Shown: positions 1-10,671 of the stretch, one piece after another
Numbering within the stretch: the stretch's first letter is position 1
Layout: the number at the start of each line of letters is the position of its first letter
Origin: Gilliamella bombi
Lineage (GTDB): Bacteria > Pseudomonadota > Gammaproteobacteria > Enterobacterales > Orbaceae
Length of the DNA: 64,000 bases
Assembly (NCBI RefSeq): GCF_900103255.1
Contig: NZ_FMWS01000014.1
Coordinates: forward strand, 98,226-162,225
Reading direction: 5' to 3'
Notes under the pieces: generated by a model
What the model saw: only the letters and a program-made list of their open reading frames with translations
What the model was told of the DNA's origin: nothing
The model's database searches: none
Position numbers and translations under genes: made by a program

Positions 1-1
1 C

Positions 2-139
2 GATAAACTCAACACCCCAAAAATTCAAGATTACTTATTAATATTAGAACAATATGCTGAAACTTATATTCAGCAACCAGAAAAACTAGCAATAATTAAA
101 CAACTTTATCATTACTGCCATTATTTAGTTGGTAATTAA
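2..139 (+). CDS. 3' end of an unidentified CDS (truncated by window edge)
   Basis: An open frame enters from the left edge and ends with TAA at 137-139, giving 45 C-terminal residues that look helical and hydrophilic (many Gln, Tyr, Leu), ending in LYHYCHYLVGN. I do not recognise the family. It lies 88 bp upstream of yohJ on the same strand. The E. coli neighbours of yohJ (dusC, cdd) do not match it. Codon use is AT-rich like the rest of the window, so it is probably a real gene tail. Confidence 0.45.
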   Translation, partial: DKLNTPKIQDYLLILEQYAETYIQQPEKLAIIKQLYHYCHYLVGN

Positions 140-227
140 TTTTGACGAGCGTATCATATAGACAAATAACTTTATGTCACTCTAGCATCCGTCATAATTT
201 ATAATTAAGATTAATAGCATTTACGTT

Positions 228-679
228 ATGAAACATTTTCTAGCTAAGCACGCCACCATCAGACATAGACTATATTCTTTATACTATACTTTTTTTAGTT
301 ATGGTCGTGGATTGGTCATATTAACTCTTTGTTTATGGGTAGGTAATATTATTTCTAAAATATTACCTATAATAATTCCTGGCAGTATTATTGGTTTATT
401 GATCCTGTTCTTTTTACTTGCATTTCAGTTAATTCCCACTTGCTGGATCAAAAATAGCTGTAATCTATTCATGCGTTACATGACATTATTATTTATTCCT
501 GCAGCAATGGGGATTATGGATAATTATTCACTTTTATTACAAAATTGGGTTCCGATTATATTTGGCTGTGTAGGTGGTTCTCTTATTGTATTGCTTCTAA
601 CCGCATTTTTAACAGAACAATGTCATAAAATCGCAGCAAAAAATTCAATTTCATCACCAAAAGATGAGGTCAATCAGCC

Positions 680-683
<4 letters not shown>
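228..683 (+). CDS. yohJ: CidA/LrgA family holin-like membrane protein YohJ
   Basis: Small inner-membrane protein of the CidA/LrgA family, which with YohK (LrgB type) forms a two-component membrane system linked in other bacteria to murein hydrolase export or pyruvate/metabolite flux; the E. coli role is uncertain. At 151 aa it is slightly longer than E. coli YohJ (132 aa) because of an N-terminal extension. The core shows the family signature PGSIIGLLILFFLLA (about residues 51-65) and RYMTLLFIPAAMGIM, with four predicted membrane segments. Its stop overlaps the yohK start by 4 bp (ATGA), so the two are translationally coupled. No strong ribosome binding site is seen at this start; a slightly later start is possible. 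Confidence 0.88.
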
Positions 684-2018
<1,335 letters not shown>

Positions 2019-2039
2019 CCATCCTAAATAACAAAAAAT

Positions 2040-2079
2040 TGTAAAAACTTTCAGGAAAGTGCATCTTTAAGTATAAAAA
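2040..2079 (+). promoter_or_regulatory. Dispersed promoter-like motif, copy A
   Basis: Copy A of a sequence found five times in the window. TTTCAG lies at 2049-2054 and TATAAA at 2072-2077, with a 17-bp spacer, preceded by TGTAAAAAC. Other copies are at 7070, 44801, 60156 and, reversed, 36911. It points toward artP, about 100 nt before its start codon. I infer a promoter or activator site from the fixed spacing; no function is established. Confidence 0.6.
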
Positions 2080-2111
2080 CCAGACAAAAGAGAACTTGTC
2101 TAATAAATTAG

Positions 2112-2150
2112 ATTGCATTTTTATGCAGAAAAAAGTAATATTTAATCAAA
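2112..2150 (+). promoter_or_regulatory. art operon promoter with tandem ARG-box-like operators
   Basis: The near-palindrome TGCATTTTTATGCA (2114-2127) fits the ArgR box pattern TGNAT-WWWW-ATNCA. A weaker match (AATATTTAATCA within 2133-2150) follows with the usual 3-bp spacing between 18-bp boxes. They overlap a plausible sigma-70 promoter, TTGCAT (2113-2118), 17 bp, TAATAT (2136-2141), so a bound ArgR hexamer would cover both -35 and -10. Arginine repression of this operon is inferred from this geometry and the known ArgR regulation of the E. coli art genes. Confidence 0.6.
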
Positions 2151-2180
2151 TTTAGCATCAAGAAAAATGTATAACTAACA

Positions 2181-2909
2181 ATGAATATTGAATTAAACCA
2201 TATTAACTGTTTTTATGGTAAACATCAGGCTTTAAATGATGTTTCACTCTGTTATCCACTTGGTGAAACCATTGTTTTACTTGGTCAAAGTGGAGCAGGA
2301 AAAAGCTCTTTATTAAAAGTATTTAATTTACTTGAAATACCTAAATCAGGGCAGATGACTATTGCTAACACCCATTTTGATTTTTCTGAAAAAATCAGTG
2401 AATCAACAATTAGACATCTCCGTAAAAATGTAGGCATGGTATTTCAAAACTATAATTTATGGCCGCATTTGACGGTACTAGAAAATTTGATTGAAGCTCC
2501 TTGCCAAGTATTAAAGTTATCTAAAAAAGAAGCTTGCGATAAAGCAATGGCAATATTACAAAGATTGCAAATTGATGATATGGCACAACGCTACCCGCTT
2601 CACCTCTCAGGTGGGCAACAGCAACGTGTAGCTATTGCTAGAGCGTTAATGATGGAACCTCAAATACTATTATTCGATGAACCTACAGCAGCATTAGATC
2701 CAGCAATTACATCGCAAATTGCCGAAATTATCAATGAGCTATCTCAAACAGGTATTACACAAATTATAGTTACGCATGAAGTTGATTTTGCACGCAAAAT
2801 TGCTTCACAAGTAATTTATATGGAGCAAGGTAAAATTATTGAGCGAGGACAACTCGAATGTTTTGCTCATCCTAAAACTGAAGAGTTTAAAGCTTATTTG
2901 TCACATTAA
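2181..2909 (+). CDS. artP: Arginine ABC transporter ATP-binding protein ArtP
   Basis: Cytoplasmic ATPase of the arginine importer, 242 aa, the same length as E. coli ArtP. Walker A is GQSGAGKSS (about residues 35-43), the Q-loop is in [15 protein letters not shown], the ABC signature is [15 protein letters not shown], and Walker B is [13 protein letters not shown] followed by the switch histidine in VTHEVDFA. It is the first gene of artP-artI-artQ-artM (2181-5218), behind the ARG-box-like promoter. No oddities seen. Confidence 0.95.
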   Translation: MNIELNHINCFYGKHQALNDVSLCYPLGETIVLLGQSGAGKSSLLKVFNLLEIPKSGQMTIANTHFDFSEKISESTIRHLRKNVGMVFQNYNLWPHLTVLENLIEAPCQVLKLSKKEACDKAMAILQRLQIDDMAQRYPLHLSGGQQQRVAIARALMMEPQILLFDEPTAALDPAITSQIAEIINELSQTGITQIIVTHEVDFARKIASQVIYMEQGKIIERGQLECFAHPKTEEFKAYLSH

Positions 2910-2932
2910 TTAAAATAAAATTAGGTGGATAT

Positions 2933-3667
2933 ATGAAAAAAACGTTACTAGCCATTTGTCTTGCAGGAACTGCTTTTGTAGCTCAAGCAGCAGACACCTT
3001 AACAATCGGAACAGAAGCAACTTATGCGCCTTTTGAATTTACTAATGAAAAAAATGAAATCATCGGCTTTGATATTGATGTGATTAATAAGATTTGTGAT
3101 GAAATAAAAGTTTCATGCAAAATTGTCAATCAATCATTTGATGGTTTAATTCCTAGCTTAAAAACTCGTCGAATTGATGCTGCTATAGCCGGAATTGATA
3201 TTACGCCAGAACGACAAAAACAAGTTGATTTTACTAAAATTTATTATGATGATAGCTCAATCCAATTTGTTACATTGAAAGATACATTGACTAGTCTCGA
3301 TCAACTAAAAGGTAAACGAGTTGGTCTACAAAAAGGAACAACTTATCCTAAATATTTAAGTGATAAATTCCCAGATATGAAAGCGGTTAGCTATGATAGT
3401 TATCAGTACGCTATTTTAGATTTAAAAGCGAAGAGAATTGATGCAATAGTTTCAAGCTCAATCGTAGCTGGCGAATGGCTAGGCAAAGAGGCAGATATTG
3501 TTGCTTTAAGCGATAAAATCACTGACCACGACTATTTTGGTGAAGGTTTAGGAATTGCTATCCGTAAGGGGAACGAAAAATTACTTAACCAATTTGATCA
3601 AGCAATAGATAAATTAAAAGCTAACGGTGAGTTAGATGCTATCTATAAAAAATGGTTTAATAAATAA
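2933..3667 (+). CDS. artI: Periplasmic arginine-binding protein (ArtI/ArtJ type)
   Basis: Solute-binding protein, 244 aa, that captures arginine in the periplasm for ArtQM-P. It has a clear signal peptide (MKKTLLAICLAGTAFVAQA, cleavage after AQA near residue 19) and the SBP_bac_3 fold: TEATYAPFEF, IIGFDIDVINKICDE, FDGLIPSLK, IDITPERQKQVDF and YFGEGLGIAIRKGN are all in family positions. A good ribosome binding site (AGGTGG) precedes the ATG. ArtI and ArtJ are paralogues; I choose artI because of its position in the operon and the IYKKWF C-terminus. A hairpin terminator follows immediately, which should raise its level above the permeases. Confidence 0.9.
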   Translation: MKKTLLAICLAGTAFVAQAADTLTIGTEATYAPFEFTNEKNEIIGFDIDVINKICDEIKVSCKIVNQSFDGLIPSLKTRRIDAAIAGIDITPERQKQVDFTKIYYDDSSIQFVTLKDTLTSLDQLKGKRVGLQKGTTYPKYLSDKFPDMKAVSYDSYQYAILDLKAKRIDAIVSSSIVAGEWLGKEADIVALSDKITDHDYFGEGLGIAIRKGNEKLLNQFDQAIDKLKANGELDAIYKKWFNK

Positions 3668-3701
3668 ACTATATTTTTAAATAAATATAACAATGATAAT
3701 C

Positions 3702-3735
3702 TCGCCGCATTATCTTGCGGCGAATTTATTTTTTA
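3702..3735 (+). terminator. Intra-operon hairpin terminator after artI
   Basis: A perfect 7-bp GC-rich stem, TCGCCGC (3702-3708) and GCGGCGA (3717-3723), is followed by ATTTATTTTTT. It sits between artI and artQ, so readthrough probably supplies the permeases at a lower level than the binding protein. Confidence 0.75.
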
Positions 3736-3754
3736 AAGTAACCTTGGTTTTTTT

Positions 3755-4528
3755 ATGTTTGATTTTTTTGCAAATAAAATGATATGGATCTCATCGTTAA
3801 TGGATGGGTATATTTTGCCGCTTATACAAGCAACAGGTATCACATTATCATTGGCCTTTGTATCATTAATTATCGGAATTGTTTTCGCTTTAATTTTCTC
3901 AATACTAGAATCTGTTCCATTTAAACCCGTTGCGTGGGCAATGTCCTTATTTAACTTAACAATTCGCGCGTTACCTGAATTATTAATTGTGGTAGCTATT
4001 TATAACGGATTACCACTATTATTAATATTATTAAATGATGGTTTCACAATCGATCTTTATTATTTGTCGTTGACGATACAATTAGATATTCAAGATTTTA
4101 ATATTAGTCCTTTTTTATGCGGTGTTGCAGCACTATCACTTTTATACGCTGTTTATGCCTCTCAAACGTTACGCGGTGCATTTAAAGCAATTTCTAACGG
4201 ACAAAAACAAGCAGCTCAAGTACTTGGGTTAAGTAAATCACGCACGTTTCTTCGTATTATAATGCCACAAATGTGGCGTCATGCCTTGCCTGGATTAAGT
4301 AATCAGTGGTTAATTTTGTTAAAAGACACCGCATTAGTTTCAGCAATTGCAATTGATGATTTAATGATGCAAACCAAAACTATCATCGCGCGAACCAACC
4401 AACCTTTTTTATGGTATTTTGTTGCAATGATCATTTATCTAATTATCTCAATTTTAAGTCAAAAGGTTATAACGCGTATTGAAAAACGCTCAACCTATTT
4501 TGAACAACCTACATCAGCGAAAAGTTAG
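3755..4528 (+). CDS. artQ: Arginine ABC transporter permease ArtQ
   Basis: Inner-membrane permease of the HisM/ArtQ amino-acid family, 257 aa (E. coli ArtQ 238 aa; the extra length lies in a hydrophilic loop around residues 90-120). It begins its core with QATGITLSLAFVSLIIG and carries the EAA loop that contacts ArtP: GQKQAAQVLGLSKSRTFLRI (about residues 149-168). LTIRALPELLIVVAIYNGLP is the usual pre-loop segment. It follows the terminator hairpin by about 20 bp and is followed by artM after 12 bp. Confidence 0.92.
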   Translation: MFDFFANKMIWISSLMDGYILPLIQATGITLSLAFVSLIIGIVFALIFSILESVPFKPVAWAMSLFNLTIRALPELLIVVAIYNGLPLLLILLNDGFTIDLYYLSLTIQLDIQDFNISPFLCGVAALSLLYAVYASQTLRGAFKAISNGQKQAAQVLGLSKSRTFLRIIMPQMWRHALPGLSNQWLILLKDTALVSAIAIDDLMMQTKTIIARTNQPFLWYFVAMIIYLIISILSQKVITRIEKRSTYFEQPTSAKS

Positions 4529-4540
4529 TAAGGCCGTATT

Positions 4541-5218
4541 ATGTCTGATAATTTTATTCATTACCTTAACATCATTGCCCAAGGTTTACCCGATACATTA
4601 AGTTTAGGTATTTTGGGTATTTTATCTGCTGGATTGATTGCTGCTTGTCTTTCATGTCTATTGTCATTAAATCACTTTATATTAAATAAAGTTATACGCA
4701 CATATGTCATTATATTTACAGGTACACCTTTACTAGTACAACTTTTACTAATTTATTATGGGCCATCACAATTTAGAGATATTTTAATCAAAATACCGAC
4801 GTTTTATAACATTATTTCTTCGCCTTGGTTTTGTGCCTATTTAGCATTAACACTCAATAGTGCCGCCTATACAACTCAAATTTTTTATGGTTCATTAAAA
4901 GCCTTACCTAAAGGACAGTGGCAAGCTTGTGAAGCACTTGGCATGAATAAAAAACAAACTTTAAAAGTTGTTTTGCCTTATGCATTAAAAAGAGCCCTTT
5001 CGACTTATTCAAATGAAGTTGTCTTTGTAGTAAAAGGCACAGCATTAGCGTCAATGATTCCTGTTATGGATGTTATGGGCTACAGCAATGAATTGAATGC
5101 GGATTATTATGATTTCACTATTTTTATTGCTGCTGGGTTAATATATCTCTTGATAAATGGTTTACTTAGCACCATTATGAGGATTATAGAGAAAAAAGCC
5201 CTCAAATTTGAAAACTAA
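4541..5218 (+). CDS. artM: Arginine ABC transporter permease ArtM
   Basis: Second permease of the arginine importer, 225 aa (E. coli ArtM 222 aa). It has about five membrane helices, the segment [19 protein letters not shown] (about residues 57-75), and the EAA loop [20 protein letters not shown] (about residues 125-144) for docking to Art[21 protein letters not shown] is a conserved late helix. Its stop codon is one base before the preferred uvrC start, so uvrC may be cotranscribed with the art genes. Confidence 0.92.
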   Translation: MSDNFIHYLNIIAQGLPDTLSLGILGILSAGLIAACLSCLLSLNHFILNKVIRTYVIIFTGTPLLVQLLLIYYGPSQFRDILIKIPTFYNIISSPWFCAYLALTLNSAAYTTQIFYGSLKALPKGQWQACEALGMNKKQTLKVVLPYALKRALSTYSNEVVFVVKGTALASMIPVMDVMGYSNELNADYYDFTIFIAAGLIYLLINGLLSTIMRIIEKKALKFEN

Positions 5219-5219
5219 T

Positions 5220-7055
5220 ATGAGCCAATTTGATTCAGCATCTTTTTTAAAAACAGTCCCACATAAGCCGGGAATTTATCAAATGTTTAATGATAAACAG
5301 ACGATTATTTATGTGGGAAAGGCTAAAGATCTTAATAATCGTTTAAAAAGTTACTTTAATAATAGTAAAAAAACGCTAAAAACGGATATGCTCGTTAGTC
5401 ATATCCATCATATTGAATTTACAATTACCAATACCGAAACCGAAGCCTTACTGCTTGAACAGACTTATATTAAAAAGTATCAACCACGATACAATGTACT
5501 GTTAAAAGATGACAAAAGTTACCCATTTATAAAGTTAAGCAAAGAACAACATCCGCAATTGTCTCTTTATCGTGGTGCGGTCAATCGAAAAAAAGATGAA
5601 TTTTTTGGCCCTTATCCAAGTGGATATGCAGTAAAGCAAATATTGGCTTTATTACAAAAAACATTTCCAATAAGACAGTGTTTAAATTCAACCTATCGCA
5701 ACCGAACTCGCCCCTGCCTACAATATCAGATTAAACGTTGCTTAGGGCCTTGTGTGTCTGGATTAGTCAGTGATGAAGATTACCTAGAACAAGTTAACTA
5801 TGTTAGATTATTTTTATATGGTCAATCAGATCAGATAATACAAAAAATAACTGAAGATATGCAAAAAGCTAGTAGCGAACTCAACTTTGAAAAAGCAGTA
5901 GTTTTGCGTGATCAACTACAAGCAATAAAGCATATCAATGAAAAACAAGCAATATACAATAATAATGATAATCTTGATGTTATTGGATTCCATTATGAAT
6001 TAGGATTAGCTTGTATCTATGTACTGTTTATTCGTAATGGGCAAACTTTTGGTCATCGATCATACTTTCCTAAAGTACCATCAAATACAGAACTAGAAGA
6101 AGTTATAGAAACTTTTTTAGGACAATTTTATCTACAAGGTAATCAGAATAGAAATATTCCGAGAAAAATTTTACTTAATTTTTCATTATCAGATAAACAA
6201 CCAATGGAAGAGACACTGTCACTTATTGCAGAGCATCAAGTTAAACTCATTGATGAACCTAAAGGAGATAATCTTAAATTACTCAATATTGCAACAGTAA
6301 ACGCTCAAACTGAAGTTAAAAATAAGCTATTAGAAAATTCCACAATAAAACAACGATATGACGCATTAAAATCTTTTTTGGGAATCGATAAAATTAACCG
6401 AATGGAATGTTTTGATATCAGCCACTTTATGGGTAAAAACACGATTGCATCTTGTGTTGTATTTGATGATAAAGGACCTGTTAAATCTGAATTCCGTCGT
6501 TATAATATTACTGGTATCACACCTGGCGATGATTATGCGGCAATGGAACAAGTCTTAACGCGTCGTTACAGTAAAAAAGAACTACCCGATGAAAAAGTTC
6601 CTGATATTATTTTTATTGACGGTGGTAAAGGGCAACTTAATCAAGCTCTAAAGGTATTTGAACAATTAGAGGTAAATTGGAACAAAAATCATCCTATACT
6701 AATTGGTGTTGCTAAAGGAGCTGATCGTAAAGAAGGATTAGAAACCCTCTTTTTTGAAGCTCATGGTACAGGACATTATCTTGATGATCACTCCCCTGCA
6801 CTATTACTCATTCAGCAAATAAGAAATGCATCACATGATCATGCTATTGTTGGTCAACGTAAAAAAGGGACAAAACAATTAACCGACAGCGCCTTAGAAC
6901 ATATTGAAGGTATTGGCGCTAAAAGGCGTCAAGCACTACTGAAACATTTTGGTGGATTAAGAGAGTTAAAAAATGCCAGTATTGATGAAATAGCGCAAGT
7001 ACAAGGTATATCAAAACAATTAGCTGAAAAAATTTATCTAAATTTACAACAATAA
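5220..7055 (+). CDS. uvrC: Excinuclease ABC subunit C UvrC
   Basis: Nucleotide-excision repair endonuclease, recruited by UvrB to cut on both sides of a lesion. The ATG at 5220 gives 611 aa beginning [20 protein letters not shown], matching E. coli (610 aa); an upstream in-frame ATG at 5208 would add four residues and overlap artM. Domains in order: GIY-YIG nuclease (about residues 15-95, with GIY and YVGKAKDL), UVR motif for UvrB contact (about 205-240), RNase-H-like C-terminal endonuclease with FIDGGKGQL and [19 protein letters not shown], and a helix-hairpin-helix pair (about 555-611). uvrC followed by pgsA is the enterobacterial order. Confidence 0.95.
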   Translation: MSQFDSASFLKTVPHKPGIYQMFNDKQTIIYVGKAKDLNNRLKSYFNNSKKTLKTDMLVSHIHHIEFTITNTETEALLLEQTYIKKYQPRYNVLLKDDKSYPFIKLSKEQHPQLSLYRGAVNRKKDEFFGPYPSGYAVKQILALLQKTFPIRQCLNSTYRNRTRPCLQYQIKRCLGPCVSGLVSDEDYLEQVNYVRLFLYGQSDQIIQKITEDMQKASSELNFEKAVVLRDQLQAIKHINEKQAIYNNNDNLDVIGFHYELGLACIYVLFIRNGQTFGHRSYFPKVPSNTELEEVIETFLGQFYLQGNQNRNIPRKILLNFSLSDKQPMEETLSLIAEHQVKLIDEPKGDNLKLLNIATVNAQTEVKNKLLENSTIKQRYDALKSFLGIDKINRMECFDISHFMGKNTIASCVVFDDKGPVKSEFRRYNITGITPGDDYAAMEQVLTRRYSKKELPDEKVPDIIFIDGGKGQLNQALKVFEQLEVNWNKNHPILIGVAKGADRKEGLETLFFEAHGTGHYLDDHSPALLLIQQIRNASHDHAIVGQRKKGTKQLTDSALEHIEGIGAKRRQALLKHFGGLRELKNASIDEIAQVQGISKQLAEKIYLNLQQ

Positions 7056-7069
7056 CCCATTGAAAAAAT

Positions 7070-7107
7070 AACATATTTCAGGCAACATAATCATTAAGAA
7101 AATACTG
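7070..7107 (+). promoter_or_regulatory. Dispersed promoter-like motif, copy D (weakest)
   Basis: TTTCAG at 7076-7081, G-CAAC in the spacer, TTAAG at 7094-7098 and AAAATA at 7099-7104 align base for base with the other copies (17-bp spacer), although the -10 is degenerate. It ends about 60 nt before pgsA. A separate TATAAT-like box lies downstream near 7122, so pgsA may use that instead. Confidence 0.4.
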
Positions 7108-7163
7108 TTTTTTATTAATCTATAATGCATTGATTAATAAAATAAAAAAAGAGCTTTTGTCAC

Positions 7164-7715
7164 ATGAAAATTAATTTTCCAACATTTTTAACACTATTTC
7201 GAGTTATTTTAATTCCTTTTTTTGTGCTGGCATTTTATTTGTTCCCTCATGAATGGTCTGGTTTTTTCTCTGCATTAATTTTTTTAATTGCGGCCGTGAC
7301 TGATGTATTAGATGGTTATCTTGCTCGCCGTCTAGGACAGACAACCAAGTTTGGCGCATTTTTAGATCCAGTCGCCGACAAAATCATAGTAACAATAGCG
7401 CTTGTTTTAATTACACAATATTATCAATCATGGTGGATCTCAATCCCTGCAATTATTATTGTTTCACGAGAAATTATAATATCGGCCTTACGGGAATGGA
7501 TGGCTGAAATTGGTAAACGTAACAATGTAGCTGTTTCGTCAATTGGGAAAATCAAAACGATAGCACAAATGACAGCATTAACTTGGCTACTTTGGCGCCC
7601 TTGTGACATTGTTATTTACGCAGGTCTTGCAGCATTGTTTATTGCAACAGTATTAACGCTATTATCAATGTTGCAATATTTATGGATAGCACATAGCGAT
7701 TTATTAGAAGAATAA
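7164..7715 (+). CDS. pgsA: CDP-diacylglycerol-glycerol-3-phosphate 3-phosphatidyltransferase PgsA
   Basis: Inner-membrane enzyme that makes phosphatidylglycerol phosphate from CDP-diacylglycerol and glycerol-3-phosphate, the committed step to phosphatidylglycerol and cardiolipin. At 183 aa it matches E. coli PgsA (182 aa). The CDP-alcohol phosphotransferase signature is intact: D47, D50-G51, A54-R55, G64, D68 and D72 in [12 protein letters not shown]...[10 protein letters not shown]. Several hydrophobic helices follow. It lies downstream of uvrC and upstream of the tRNA-Leu/tRNA-Gly pair, the same arrangement as E. coli pgsA-glyW-cysT-leuZ with different tRNA content and order. Confidence 0.95.
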   Translation: MKINFPTFLTLFRVILIPFFVLAFYLFPHEWSGFFSALIFLIAAVTDVLDGYLARRLGQTTKFGAFLDPVADKIIVTIALVLITQYYQSWWISIPAIIIVSREIIISALREWMAEIGKRNNVAVSSIGKIKTIAQMTALTWLLWRPCDIVIYAGLAALFIATVLTLLSMLQYLWIAHSDLLEE

Positions 7716-7756
7716 TAACTTTTAGTTAATATTTCTACCTAAGCATGTTTTTATTC

Positions 7757-7796
7757 GAGTAATTTTGTTGATAAATTCTAGTAAACAAAATTACTC
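7757..7796. repeat. 13-bp perfect inverted repeat downstream of pgsA
   Basis: GAGTAATTTTGTT (7757-7769) is exactly complementary to AACAAAATTACTC (7784-7796) around a 14-nt loop. There is no T-run after it on either strand, so it is not a simple terminator; it could stabilise the pgsA 3' end. The loop contains ATTCTAGTA, a string also present near the end of the dispersed repeat at 12511-12642. Confidence 0.6.
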
Positions 7797-7883
7797 ATCC
7801 CCTTCAAAATCAACCAATAACTTCTATTTAAATTGTTAATCAGTCAAACATTGAGCAATTAAACGATTTATTTAAAATTTTTA

Positions 7884-7911
7884 TTGACTGAAACCATAAG
7901 ATCGGTAAAAT
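7884..7911 (+). promoter_or_regulatory. Probable sigma-70 promoter of the tRNA-Leu/tRNA-Gly operon
   Basis: TTGACT (7884-7889) and TAAAAT (7906-7911) are separated by 16 bp, about 45 bp upstream of the tRNA-Leu 5' end. This is the best promoter match in the pgsA-tRNA gap. Confidence 0.6.
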
Positions 7912-7954
7912 GCACAGCATTCAAAACAAATTACTTTTTAGTAATTAATTTTGA

Positions 7955-8042
7955 GCCCGGGTGGTGAAATCGGTAGACACAAGGGATTTAAAATCCCTCG
8001 GCCTTTTTGGCCGTGCGAGTTCAAGTCTCGCCCCGGGCACCA
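7955..8042 (+). tRNA. leuZ: tRNA-Leu(UAA)
   Basis: An 88-nt class II tRNA with encoded CCA. Acceptor arms GCCCGGG and CCCGGGC pair perfectly. The anticodon loop TTTAAAA within AGGGA/TCCCT gives anticodon UAA. There is a long variable arm (CGGCCTTTTTGGCCG region), and the T-arm GCGAG-TTCAAGT-CTCGC is standard. It resembles E. coli leuZ, also downstream of pgsA. Confidence 0.97.
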
Positions 8043-8054
8043 CTTTTTACCTAT

Positions 8055-8130
<76 letters not shown>

Positions 8131-8318
8131 ATTAAAAAGTAATAATTAAGACAAGAAGTTAGTGGCAATAATTTTATTTTTAAAGTCCTAATTTAGGTTT
8201 AATGATTTTTGTTTTTTGATTCATTTCTGGCATCCCCTTTTGCGTTATAAAATAACTCAAATATCAAATTAAATAAGGACTATTACAAATAATCAAATGT
8301 AGACAATTTAATCTCCCT

Positions 8319-9206
8319 TTAAATTTTCAATGCGTCAATAACAGCTCGTAGCGCAGGAGATATATTTCTATTAGGGTAATAGATATACGATGCTTCGAGC
8401 TTAAGACTAAAACGCTGTAGCACTCTAATGAAAACGCCTTTTTCTATATCATCCGCTACCAATTCTTCTGGTACATAGGCTAACCCCAATCCCAAGCGAG
8501 CAGCTTTAGCTTCCAAATAACTATCAGCAAAAACCCATTTTCCCTCAGGTCGGTGGGTAATTTTTTCGCCATCTTGATAAAGCTCCCACGAGTACAAACT
8601 TCCGTCACCAAACTGATATGCAATGCAAGGATGTGTCACTAAATCTGCTGGTATTTGTGGAAATCCATAGCGACGAAAGTGGTCGGGAGTGCCAACAATT
8701 GCCATTTCCATATCTGGGTAAATACGTACAGCAACCATGCCATCGTTAATTTCTGGACCTAGGCGCACACCTGCATCAAATCGCTCAGAAATAATATCAA
8801 CAAACCTGCTTTCATTGATAAGTTCCAATCGGATATCAGGATAAAGTTGTTGAAATACCGCTAACTTAGGTAATAGCACTTTATCTATAACATGCTGGCT
8901 AGCATTGATGCGAACAGTACCTGATGGAGTATTACGATAATAAGCTAGAGAGGTTAGTCCGTCATTTAATGCATCAAATCCAGACAGTACTTTTTGATAA
9001 AATTGTCCACCCGCCTGCGTCAGAGATAATTTGCGCGTTGTGCGAACCAAAAGCTGTAAACCAAGGCGCTTTTCAAGCTCACGGATAGAACGACTTATCC
9101 CTGATTGTGCAAGCCCAAGCCGTTTTGCTGCAGCGGTAAAGCTTCCTTCCTGTACAACAATCATAAACAGGTAAAGATCATTGTAGTTTTCTCGCTTAGT
9201 TAGCAA
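8319..9206 (-). CDS. LysR-family transcriptional regulator (YcjZ-like)
   Basis: A 295-aa LysR-type regulator with an N-terminal winged helix-turn-helix (about residues 8-66, EGSFTAAAKRLGLAQSGISR) and a periplasmic-binding-like effector domain (about 90-290) containing RINASQHVIDKVLLPKL and AARLGLGLAYVPEELV. The start is TTG at 9206, because the family N-terminus (KRENYNDLYLF) begins there and no earlier ATG exists. It is transcribed divergently from an alpha/beta hydrolase across a 222-bp gap, the usual LysR-target arrangement, and likely controls that gene and perhaps the MFS exporter. The pairing recalls E. coli ycjZ/ycjY, but orthology was not tested. Confidence 0.88.
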   Translation of the reverse strand: MLTKRENYNDLYLFMIVVQEGSFTAAAKRLGLAQSGISRSIRELEKRLGLQLLVRTTRKLSLTQAGGQFYQKVLSGFDALNDGLTSLAYYRNTPSGTVRINASQHVIDKVLLPKLAVFQQLYPDIRLELINESRFVDIISERFDAGVRLGPEINDGMVAVRIYPDMEMAIVGTPDHFRRYGFPQIPADLVTHPCIAYQFGDGSLYSWELYQDGEKITHRPEGKWVFADSYLEAKAARLGLGLAYVPEELVADDIEKGVFIRVLQRFSLKLEASYIYYPNRNISPALRAVIDALKI

Positions 9207-9428
9207 AGTATTTTTTTACTCTTATTTATAACAATTTAGTATTAATCTTAGCATTTTTTCCCCACTAATCAATACTATTAATATTAATTATAATAATTAC
9301 TAGTACAATTTCTGCTGTGTTATCTAAATATAACCTAAATCAGTAAAAGAAATGATTAACAAGAGCTTTTAGCAAAATTTGTTCCACCTACTACTATACT
9401 ATTCACACCAATAAGTGGGGTTATAACT

Positions 9429-10487
9429 ATGAGTACTGATAAGATAAATCAAATTTCACCTTTATCACTGTTCGAAAAATGGGACAAGACCTTTCCTAAA
9501 AGGAAAAAAGTTAATCACCGTAAAGTCGCCTTTCAGAACCGTTATGGAATTATATTAGTCGGCGATCTTTATATTCCCAAAAATCAAAATGAATGCAAAT
9601 TAGCTGCAATCGCAATTAGCGGCCCTTTTGGTGCAGTAAAAGAACAAGCGAGCGGGCTATACGCTCAAACACTAGCCGAACAAGGTTTTATTACGTTGGC
9701 TTTTGATCCATCTTATACCGGAGAAAGTGGTGGCTACCCACGTAATGTTGCTTCTCCCGATATCAATACCGAGGATTTTAGTGCTGCAGTTGATTTTCTT
9801 GGTCTACAAAAAGAAGTGGATCGTAATCGTATTGGACTGCTCGGCATTTGTGGCTGGGGCGGTATGGCATTAAACAGTGCAGCAATGGATACTCGTGTAA
9901 AGGCTGTTGCAACGAGTGTAATGTACGATATGAGTCGTGCAATGGGGCATGGAGTTGGTGATGGGAAAGATCGTTATTCAACAGCTGATCGACATTCTGT
10001 TTTACAATATCTGAACGAACAACGTTGGGAAGATGCTAAAACAGGTATTCCTACATTAGGTGGACATGATATTTATGTCGATGAGAAAGGTAAAGTCAGT
10101 GCTTCTAAACGTATTTTGCCAGAAACATTACCAGGAAATCCGCCTCCAGTGTTGAAAGAGTTTTATAATTACTACCGAATGCCTCGTGGTTTTCATCCTC
10201 GTTCTATTAATTCGGTTGGAGCTTGGAATGCAACAATGCCTCTTTCATTTATGAATATGCCACTACTAAGCTATGCAAATGAAATTACTATTCCCACATT
10301 AATTGTTACTGGTGAAAAGGCTCATTCTCGTTATTTTGCTGAGGATGCTTATAAAATGGTCGGCGGCAAGGAAAAAGAATTGGTAATTGTTTCTGAGGCA
10401 AATCATGTCGATTTATATGACAATATCACAGGAAAAATACCATTTACTAAATTTGAACAGTTTTTTAAGACCAACTTAAAATTATAA
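9429..10487 (+). CDS. Alpha/beta hydrolase, dienelactone-hydrolase-like with Cys nucleophile (YcjY-like)
   Basis: A 352-aa cytosolic alpha/beta hydrolase without a signal peptide. The nucleophile elbow reads GLLGICGWGGMA with Cys141 where serine hydrolases have Ser, as in dienelactone hydrolases. AFDPSYTGESGG is the oxyanion-side loop, and the late histidine is in SEANHVDLYD (about residue 325). The cap contains a tyrosine/proline-rich insert (about 200-260). The substrate is unknown. A GGGG ribosome binding site lies before the ATG, and a TATACT -10 candidate is at 9395-9400. The divergent LysR gene and the downstream NepI-like exporter suggest a small inducible detoxification or catabolic locus (inference). 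Confidence 0.8.
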   Translation: MSTDKINQISPLSLFEKWDKTFPKRKKVNHRKVAFQNRYGIILVGDLYIPKNQNECKLAAIAISGPFGAVKEQASGLYAQTLAEQGFITLAFDPSYTGESGGYPRNVASPDINTEDFSAAVDFLGLQKEVDRNRIGLLGICGWGGMALNSAAMDTRVKAVATSVMYDMSRAMGHGVGDGKDRYSTADRHSVLQYLNEQRWEDAKTGIPTLGGHDIYVDEKGKVSASKRILPETLPGNPPPVLKEFYNYYRMPRGFHPRSINSVGAWNATMPLSFMNMPLLSYANEITIPTLIVTGEKAHSRYFAEDAYKMVGGKEKELVIVSEANHVDLYDNITGKIPFTKFEQFFKTNLKL

Positions 10488-10671
10488 GGATAGATATTAG
10501 CCATCCTAACAAAATTAGCTGTATTTACTGATGGCTTTTATTATTATATAAATGACAAAAATGTTATTTATAATATTATGTTTTTATTAACTTTATTACT
10601 ACTATATCCAGAAACAACATTTGCCCTTAATGCAAATCGGCCGGTTAAAAAGGTATGAGGATAGAGCTATA

